Positions 55,641 through 64,000 of a DNA stretch of 64,000 nt are shown here, piece by piece. Location: positions 2,914,001-2,978,000 of the forward strand of contig NC_052130.1 in assembly GCF_012273895.1 (NCBI RefSeq), given 5' to 3'. The number at the start of each line of letters is the position of its first letter. Position 1 is the stretch's first letter. Under the pieces are notes generated by a model that searched no databases, was not told where the DNA came from, and saw nothing but the letters and a program-made list of their open reading frames with translations. Source of the stretch: Zerene cesonia (Eukaryota; Arthropoda; Insecta; Lepidoptera; Pieridae). A program made the translations under genes and the position numbers.

Positions 55641-58113
55641 TTATGTCAGACATCACACGGTACAGTTAGCAAAAAAAGTGAAACGCGTTAAAATAAAAGA
55701 AGCAATGCAATAATAGAATACAATATGAAATTAATAATTAATTGATATGAAACTGACGCTAACAATGACTCAGTTATAATTAATGCTAAAATAAAGGCTT
55801 TAGTTCTCATCGTATTGTTTTATAATTACTTACGTGCGGTTAATTTTCCAATTAAATAGTTGTTTATAATGACGGGAAGCGAGTAGGTACTATATTAGTT
55901 AATGAATTATTGATATTATTATAATTATGCTATGCATGTGTGAAATTTCATAGCTTAAAAGCATTTAAGGCAAATTTCTATAAGGAATATACAATTGTGT
56001 AAACCATTTTTTTTAATATATTTTATTTTGGGTCTGTGTCTTCTACTTGTTTTGTGATATATTAGCTAATAGTTCAGGTCTGTCTTAAGGTTCCGTACCC
56101 GAAGGATAAAACCTATTACTAAGCTTTGTTTTGCGTGTGTCTGTCTGTCGTTCTGTCCGTCACCAAGCTGTACTCATATCTGTCTTGTTTTAATCAAAGA
56201 GTTGAAATTTTCAGAGATGTTATATTTTTACCTCAATGACAACAAATAATAAGAGATCCAGGTAAGCAACGGTTGGCACGGTCACAAATTGGATGGGTGA
56301 CCAATGATTTTTGCAGTTGCTCTTTAGCTTATTTGTACGAAATCGCGATGCCGACTCCCACTTGACTGATTTTATTTGTCTGTACATGCATCACATTGAA
56401 AAGAGCATTAAGTGCATCTGCTGCTAGCTATATTACCCTAATAAGCCTACAAGATGAGTCATAAATACCCAGATGAAAATTCATCCCAAATTGTTCAGCG
56501 GATCATGCATCATGCATCACAAACAGTCGCAATTTCCCATTAATATGTCAATAAATAATCAGTGAAAAACAAAACTAAAATATAACAAGAATTATCGAAT
56601 AACTCTGTTAATGCACATGCTCTGACCCGCAGTTATCATTAATATCATTAATGAAATGCAATAATTTTTAATTTTAATTGCAATTACCGATGACAATTAA
56701 CGTTTATGGCGCCATTAATGATAATGCGTTGTTTTCATCTCGTTTTGTATTCGGTTAATTTTTATGATACTGATATGTTATCAGTTACGTCATGAAGCCA
56801 TATGGGTCACGCTGATTGCTACGATATTTGAACTTATTTATTGTTCATTATGAAGTCCCTTAAACACAAACTGAAATATCAAGTATTCAACTAGCTGTGC
56901 GTTTAACCGTGCTTTTAAATCGCCATTGTACAATAGATTGTTCGCTTATATATTTATTTGTTCATGTCCTCCGAAACAGGTGCTTTTCTGTTTAGTATTT
57001 AAGCGTTTATTGATGTTTAAATGAGTCATATTTAAGCAATTTCCTGATGCGTACTATCGCTCTAAACTCAGCCAAAAGATTTTATCACATTTTTGTGGCT
57101 TTTTAGTTTTTAAACATTTTTATTTGCGTCTCCTCTACATATTATGTTTGTATAAAATCGATTCATTTAGGCACCATATTGATCCTTTTTAATAAACAGA
57201 TTTAATTTAAGCTTGGTATATTTATTAATGATAGGTAACACTATTATAATTTCATGGTTAAAGCGTTGTAAAAGGTAACTACTTAGTATAATATTCTTTT
57301 ATCAAACTTCTTTCACTTCGTGACGGAGCGACTCTAGAGTTAGTTTTGTGCCTCGAAAGATAGATCGCTTGACAGTTACCTAGACTACTTATTACCTTGT
57401 TGAAATATCCCGTTTCCACGGCAATCTCCAATGACCATGCGAGCGAATCCGCGGGTAGAACTCGGCTATGTCTAATTACCAGTTCCTTTTTTTTCTATAC
57501 ATGTCGTTTTATTAAGATTTTACTCATAATGATAATTGTTTAAAAACAACGCATTGTTATATACATTTCTAAAATTATAGATATTATTATGAAGCATCAA
57601 TATTTAATAAAACTATAATACCTAAAACTTATTTACCATCATTCTTAAGTAAGTATATCAAAGAAATTTCTAGAAATTCACAGGTCAATAAATAAATTAC
57701 TCCATTGTTATCTACGCTATTAACATTTGCAATAAAAATGTTTATGACTATTGAATTGAATTTATTATTGATATCATTTGTTTTATAAGGTCATGTTTTA
57801 ATGGACTGAGTTTCTTATTGGGTGCAATGTATGTGTATGTGTGTGTCTGTTTGTGTGTGTTTAGAATGTAGTGAAGATCATTTTGATATGGAAAACTCTT
57901 TTATTAAAGTTGGCGTTACAATATTTTATTGAATATTATTTTATTTTAAATGTATTAATCTATTTAATACAGGTTGATTTAGATAATTAATGGTGTTAGA
58001 GTTATATTATATTATAGCTTTGGTTTATAGGTGTTATAGTTATATTATAGCTTTAATTAAATGTTTCATAAACGAATTGCTAAAAATGTTATTATATACA
58101 GTGTGTTTATTAC
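55641..58113. other. Long interval, no gene
   Basis: GGTTCCGTACCCGAAGGATA, TGTGTCTGTCTGTCGTTCTG and TCCGTCACCAAGC at 56089-56170 are a known type of dispersed lepidopteran repeat. A decayed Helitron-like end (GCGAGCGAATCCGCGGGTAG) lies at about 57440. A (TG)n-rich tract is at 57829-57862. Confidence 0.4.
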
Positions 58114-58119
58114 TATTGC

Positions 58120-58165
58120 TCACAGACCCTGGTTTCGATTCCCGGTGGACATACAAAAATGATGT
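58120..58165 (+). mobile_element. Possible SINE B-box scrap
   Basis: ACCCTGGTTTCGATTCCCGG (58128-58147) resembles the T-arm/B box of tRNA-derived SINEs. No A box is found at the expected distance upstream, so neither a tRNA gene nor a SINE head can be completed. Confidence 0.35.
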
Positions 58166-58299
58166 CTCAATTTGTTCACCTTAGTTTCTGTAAAAAAACC
58201 GATCAGGTTTTACCTATGGGTATAATCAATATAAAACATTTTAAAAGATATATACGAAACTTCTGAAACTTTTATAATTATGTATCAATTGATGTGAAA

Positions 58300-58406
58300 A
58301 CTGGAGAACCCGGGCAGAAAATCAAGTCGAGAGAGATGGAAGAAGATACTGGACCAGGCCAAGGCCCACGCGTCTGTAGAGCCTCAGATGATGATGATGA
58401 TGATGG
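58300..58406 (+). pseudogene. LINE (RTE-like) 3' end fragment with (ATG)n tail
   Basis: One frame reads ERWKKILDQAKAHASVEPQ directly into an (ATG)n tail. This is the kind of C-terminal tail found at the end of RTE-type reverse-transcriptase ORFs. The upstream WRTRAEN is in a different frame, so there is a one-base shift between them. Only about 100 bp survives. The family call rests on the tail type and is tentative. Confidence 0.55.
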
Positions 58407-58595
58407 ACCTTTTTTACATCATGTACCTATATGCAATATTTTGAGAAACAATCACCAAATTACACCTCAGGTAAATAAAAACGCATCAGCATATTAAACA
58501 ATCGTGTAGTCTTTATAAGTCGGGCTCTTAAATATTCAAAGGAAATAATAATTATAAGTATTTGTACAACCATTAAAAGGTTGGCCCTAACGAGG

Positions 58596-58723
58596 CATCG
58601 CTACCGTGAGTATCGTTTTTTATTTTGATTCCATGTGCCGTCCATCCCGTTCTGGCTAGTGGTTAATTGGTATTTCTCTCCTTGTCGCACAGGGCAATTA
58701 ACACTCTGCAAACGGTAGCGATG
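58596..58723. repeat. Nested inverted repeats (12 bp and 8 bp)
   Basis: CATCGCTACCGT (58596-58607) pairs exactly with 58712-58723. Inside, GTTAATTG (58662-58669) pairs exactly with 58695-58702. The family is unknown. Confidence 0.8.
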
Positions 58724-59053
58724 GGAGAAATTAGTTAAGACTCTCGGACCCAATTCTTTGGTTTGTGACAATCAGTGATGTATAGAACTGGATAGTGCAT
58801 GGTTTTTGTTGTCAGTATAAATTTGTTCTGACTTTACCGCATCTATAATTATATATTTTATACGTTTGCTTAAACATGTGATTTCTTAAATATTTAAACC
58901 AATGTTGATATTTTTCGAGAGAGAATACACGATAAAGGCAATTTTACATATATAAAAATTTACTACTACGTACTAGTATATAATCACTCATTTCGATTAG
59001 AATATACGTTAGTACGGTACTTTAGTGATAACAGGATTTTAGTTTAATTTAGA

Positions 59054-59330
59054 GCAGTGGTGGCTCAGTGGTTAGGACCTGGGATCCTAATCCAAAGGTC
59101 GGGGGTGCCAGAACAAATTAGCCAGCAAAGAAATAAAGAGATTTTTCAATTTATCTCTACACTATCCACATCACTACTGCTCAAATAGGAGAAGGAACCA
59201 TCGTTAGGAAACCGGCATGTCTAATAAGTTCGATGACATGTGGCATCTGTCAATCCGCATGTGACCAGAATGGTGGATTATAACTTCCCTCAGAGGACAT
59301 TGACACGGACTTATTATTATGATGATGATA
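59054..59330 (+). mobile_element. S1 SINE, full length but diverged
   Basis: GCAGTGGTGGCTCAGTGG head with an intact A box. The B box is degraded to AAAGGTCGGGGGTGCCAG. Body: AGATTTTTCAATTTATCTCT, GAAGGAACCATCGTTAGGAA, ACCGGCATGT, then a diverged end and GATGATGAT tail. The oldest-looking full-length S1 copy here. Confidence 0.87.
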
Positions 59331-59792
59331 AATATCATTTTAACTGTATAACGCATTGACGTCTGGATATGAAGTTCATATTTATATACATACATAGAGA
59401 AGAAAAAATCTGAAAAAGAAGCGCAATTTCTATTTGTAGTACCCTAAAAATGTGAGATATACTATCATGTAGTGATACATTAGCTTCATCGCCACTGGAA
59501 TAGCCAATATCCCGCATACAGCTTGTTCTCGAATAACGTTTACAACCACTGAACCATCTAGAACTCTAGATCAACGTTCGAGGCATAGCGGTGTATTTTT
59601 TTTGTCCCCCGCTTCAATTTTTATTATTTTTATCTCGTTTCGTCCCGTCAACTCATTAGTGGTCGCAGTGACCGCGCTGTAAGTGCGATCCGTTCCGATT
59701 TTATCCACTCTCTGCTTTTTAAATACGATATTAATTGCTGTATGCTTTGAAATTGGTGTGGAATCGTACGATTTTAGTGTATTTATGTGATA

Positions 59793-59970
59793 CTAGCTGT
59801 GCCCCGTTATTCCGTATTGAAACCTAAGGCTATAATATAGCGATGACATAAAAATGGCCTAAAGTCTTTCTCAATGAATGGGCTATCTAAAACTGAAAGA
59901 TTTTTTTAAATCGGAGCAGTGGTTCCTGAGGACAGCACGTTTAACTAAACAAATAAACACTGAAGCTTTT
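59793..59970 (-). mobile_element. H2 Helitron-like element
   Basis: CTAGCTGTGCCCCGTTATTC, AAAGTCTTTCTCAATGAATG, GGCTATCTAAAACTGAAAGA, GAGCAGTGGTTCCTGAGGAC, AAACAAATAAACACTGAAGC. Matches a common lepidopteran Helitron-like family. The 5' terminus is lost. Confidence 0.75.
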
Positions 59971-62322
59971 TAAATGATTTTTCTGATCAAACGAACATTT
60001 TTTATTCATTTAGAATTCTAGTAGACTTCTATAACATTAAAAATAATTATCCATAAATATTATGGCCTCAAACTCCTTTACATATCAAGATTAAAATGAA
60101 AGGCTTATTTTAATTAAAACATTTAATTTAAAATGCCAGTTATTTTCCAATTATTCAAATAATACACTGATGGGTTTATTCGTTATTTCTGAACGTGAAT
60201 ACAATTTTGTGACTTTATGAATTTTCTCTCCCGCCTAATTGTTATGTCGAATGCATATGAGATAACCTCTACTGTAGAGCTATATAGGTTTAGACGTGGC
60301 TTCAAAAGTATAAATGAATTCCTAGTTATTTTTTTCTGTTGTATTGACTTTGGAAAAAGATGTAACGTAGATACGTTTAATAGTTTAATACGTTTAATAC
60401 AGTATAATACTGATATATACTTTTACAGCGTATTCTATTGTGTCTGTAACTCTCAATATTAATATACTTTTCACTGTTTGCAAGAGAACAATTTTCTTAA
60501 TAAGCACTGTCCAAAACGTCCCTCGATAACGAACCTCAATAAAAAATATCGTTCCATATTCAAATTATAGGGCCGTCTACACATTGCCAACGCTACACTC
60601 GTTTTCGTAGAAGGCGACACGATACTCGTATCAACAGACGGCGGCGATTCCGATAATTGCGTTATTTATTAACGATAGATATTTCCTAATTACACGGCTA
60701 CCTCACTTCGACCACTTAACGATGTAGACGCTGCCTTTGTCGGCGTGTCGACATATTATTTAAATTTGGAATGTATTTTATTTGTTTTTTTTTTTTGATT
60801 GGGTTCGAAGTGTTTTGCGAATGACACATTGCAATGACATTGTATAAGTATTGAGACATACCTACACACCAAACAAACGTTAAACGGTTTCTTTTGGTGG
60901 TTCATAGTAGTTTCTCTTTGTAGAACAAAGAAAGTTAACCAAAATCAAATTACAAACATATAAATAACAAATACCTGCATAGAATATTCAGTACAATAAA
61001 CTGTAATGGTTAGTAGGTACAGGTTTTTAAAACATTAATAGGTATCAAGAATGAAAAAAGGGCTGTCAAAATAAATCATTCACAATAACTATTATACTTT
61101 TATTTAATGCGGCGGCAATTTTCTGTGATGGTAACTTCCATGAGCGTGACTTAATTATTGCTGAAATATTTTCACTTCTTTCACGTCTGGATAAGGTTAT
61201 AATTTGCATGACACTACTAGAACAATTATGAATATCACCGTTACATCTGCATTTATATTTCCGATTAAAATAAAATAGAACGCAAATAAAACTCGGTTAA
61301 TTGAACAAATAATTTCTTGTCTCAGATAATTGTACAAGTGCTCGATCGATATATCAATCAATATCATATATATGAATAATTTATTGCGCACGGATCGTTA
61401 AATACATATATAAATGTGGATAAAGGTCTGTGCGTTACGGTGTGAGGATGGAAACGGAATATAACGTATGTCTTGTTTACTGGACAGCAGCGCCATGTCA
61501 ACAGACTGTCAACTGTCACCTGACGAAAACACGCGTTTGATACTGGCTAGAAAAAAAGCGCGCCATAAGCGTCAAATGCGTGGTTGACATAAATTAAAAA
61601 AAAAACTACATTTTTTCAGAGAAGGGCAATGGTCACAAAGAAGTTTAACTATTTACTAAGAATTAGGATTTTGAAAAATGTGTTTTATATTTTGCGTGTA
61701 AAACTGTGTTTTTTCATTTAAGCAGAATTGTATTATACAAATTATTTACTTTTAATTAGGAAAAAAGCTATATTTTCCCCTTTCGTCAATTATGACACTT
61801 ATTTATCTTAATAAAATTCATAGAAATAAAATAATTTTTATACTAATGGACTGTAGGGACACTAGAAATAAGTAGTAATGTGTTATATAATCATTTTTTT
61901 ATCATTTGTACCCTAATTGCAGAGGATGAAAGGCTCTTAACAGAATTAGTAGCATATTTCAGGATACTAAAAAAATATATATGGAATACGTATGTAACAT
62001 TGCAAAACACCGATCTGTCTGTGTATAATGCCTTTCCGTCTCAACGCTTCATACTTTGTAGCCTTCAATAAAAAATGTTTTTACGTTTCTTTATCAAGGT
62101 AGCTTGGAAATCGTTGGATAGGAATTTGCACGAATAATTTTTTCAAACAACCAACGGTTTGGTTTACAATGTTTTAAACGGTATTTATTTCATTACGTTT
62201 TTATAATAATTAATTTAGTGGTTTATTTCCGTGTGGTACACGAAAAGTTCTGTAATTATATGTCTAACATTTTCAGATATTTTTCAGAATGATGAACATG
62301 TTTTCTTAAAAACATTAAAATA
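59971..62322. other. Long interval without recognised gene
   Basis: A less AT-rich patch at 60570-60760 contains CCGTCTACA and GTAGACG in inverted order. Another lies at 61440-61590, rich in TGTCAACTGTCA-like phrases. No gene or repeat family assigned. Confidence 0.4.
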
Positions 62323-62522
62323 CTATCTGCGCCCCACGGTTTCACCCGCGTAAGGCCGTATCCAGTAGGAATATCGGGATAAAAAGTTGCCTATATGTTA
62401 TTCCAGTTGTCAAGCTGTCTACGTACCAAATTTCATTGCAACCGGTTCAGTAGTTTTTGCGTGAAAGAGCAACAAACACACACACATCCTTACAAACTTT
62501 CGCATTTATAATATTAGTAGGA
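62323..62522 (-). mobile_element. H1 (lep1-type) Helitron, mutated 3' terminus
   Basis: CTAG has become CTAT. Otherwise a complete body from GCGCCCCACGGTTTCACCCG to TTATAATATTAGTAGGA|T. Confidence 0.94.
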
Positions 62523-63387
62523 TTTGCGTTCCGCACTTCTCTACATAAATTACATGTGTAGCAAATATTAAACTCAAACACTTATTTATTTAATTAGTCC
62601 TTGAATCGCCATCATTTTTTCTACACCTAAACCCATAGAGCCAAATTATAACATTAAAATGGTTTTGTCTCTTTCACTTAAGCCAGACAACATAGATATG
62701 AGAGGGACAAAACCCACCTTCACATATCATCTCTAAAAGGTGCCTTAGTCTCCAATCTAAGAATCATATGGATTTCATGTATTACAAATATTCTTCCATA
62801 CTACTAACTAAGCCTTAAATATCTATATACAAATAATAAACACACTTATTAAGCTAATAACTTCCCCTTAAGACCACTGAAACAGAAATCGTCGATTCAT
62901 TAACGAAAAACAATAAAACCAGTGTTTTATATCCGCAATATAAATTAGTAATCAATTGGCGCGGATTCTGTTTTAATTAACAATTACGTTCGATTTCTGT
63001 TCGCGTACGCGATTTTCATTTGATATTTGTTTGATTGTTTTTAATTAGTTTGGGAAATTTTCTATTATTTATTGATCTTGATGAAAATAGACGTTTAAAT
63101 GCGTATAATTAAATTTCTAATTTGGAAAGCAATGTCCTTATAATAGAGTCACACGGGATCCGTTTATACGTAAAATGCTTTTATATAAATATTGTTAATA
63201 TAATAACTTCATAAAGCATTTGAATGCCGTGAAACTAAAAATTGAATAGAATAAATTTATCTATTTCTACCAACTTTAATGAAACGAATAGAAAAAAAAA
63301 ACAAATTTAATTTAACGGTTCGAAGGTCAAAATAATTTACTTCTTATTACCGTCATATGACAATACAGTATCCTACTATCCTGCTAG
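62523..63387. other. Interval without recognised gene
   Basis: CATAAAGCATTTGAATGCCG at 63211 resembles TATAAAGCATTTTAATGCTA at 620. This is possibly a weak shared repeat. Confidence 0.4.
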
Positions 63388-63580
63388 TCCTACTAATATT
63401 ATAAATGCGAAAGTTTGTTAGGATGTGTGTGTGTTTGTTGCTCTTTCACGCAAAAACTACTGAACCGATTGCAATGAAATTTGGCACGTAGACAGCTGGA
63501 CAAAAGGAATAACATACAGGCAACTTTTCATCCCGATATTCTTACGGACTTACGCGGGTGAAACCGCGGGGCGCACCTAG
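63388..63580 (+). mobile_element. H1 (lep1-type) Helitron
   Basis: TCCTACTAATATTATAAATG to GCGGGTGAAACCGCGGGGCG with CACCTAG|T. About 10 bp of the GGGATACGGACTTACGC region is deleted. Two further octamer-like units lie 5' (63371-63387). Confidence 0.93.
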
Positions 63581-64000
63581 TCTACAATATATGTTTGTTT
63601 AAAATTAACGATATTAATATTCAAAGAGATTGCACTATTCAAAACTTGCTATAACTTCATCATTTTTATCGACTTATTAGCTATAATGTAACCGTATCAA
63701 AATTCTTTAATTTGCATAAAAACAGAGATAAGCGCGCGAGAATGGCTCCCTAAGTGATACTCAAGATCCAACTCAAAATTAATATCTAAACAACCATAAA
63801 TTATCTCTACACTGGCGTAGTTTTTAAACAAATTGATCCCATGCTCCGCATCATAAAAGTATACTAGTATCTACGAAGCGAGTTTTTATAATTTGCCTTA
63901 ATGGAGCCCGAACTATTAACGGCTACCGGAAAAAAGCACCGAATAGAGACATAAAAATAAATAAATATGTAGATTTGGACGATAAACGTTTATATGGATT
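63581..64000. other. Interval without recognised feature
   Basis: No gene or repeat recognised up to the window end. Confidence 0.4.

Overview
The window looks like intergenic or intronic nuclear DNA from a moth or butterfly (Lepidoptera). It is AT-rich. It carries about a dozen copies of a roughly 200-bp Helitron-type element of the lepidopteran 'lep1' kind (5' TCCTACTAATATTATAAATG, 3' hairpin plus CTAG, inserted between A and T). It also carries tRNA-derived SINEs with the A/B boxes and (GAT)n tails seen in Lepidoptera, and several LINE 3' tails. Genus and species cannot be decided from this sequence. No protein-coding gene, rRNA, functional tRNA or CRISPR array could be supported. The longest open frames (165 and 164 codons) are readings of a repeat.

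Layout. 1-850: a tRNA-headed SINE, a foldback with a tRNA-like core, and a Helitron interrupted by a 10-N gap. 850-3950: mostly single-copy, with one weak exon candidate near 2010-2089. 3950-15500: dense Helitrons and SINEs. 15500-22300: mostly single-copy, with three Helitrons. 22300-31500: SINE clusters, including a SINE nested in a Helitron. 31500-39600: largely single-copy, with a few SINE, LINE and Helitron pieces. 39600-51500: Helitrons, SINEs, a 215-bp palindrome, a perfect 20-bp hairpin, a SINE nested in a Helitron, and a Helitron flanked by a perfect 36-bp direct repeat. 51500-64000: mostly single-copy, with an inverted-repeat element, two SINE or LINE tails and two Helitrons at the right end.

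Labels used here, not database names. H1 = lep1-type Helitron. H2 = other Helitron-like families with a GC hairpin and CTAG end. S1 = tRNA-derived SINE with (GAT)n tail. S2 = about 330-bp poly(A) retroposon. S3 = tRNA-headed SINE with a CAGGGGACACGGGA-type body. S4 = Ser/Leu-tRNA-like SINE head. LG = LINE tail carrying a small covarying stem-loop. Coordinates of degenerate elements are approximate and read by eye.

I found no new gene system. The most informative signals are structural: (i) a stem-loop in three LG tails with two compensatory base-pair changes; (ii) tandem repeats of the Helitron 5'-terminal octamer at most H1 insertions; (iii) the 36-bp direct repeat around one H1 copy; (iv) the 215-bp palindrome and the perfect 20-bp hairpin.
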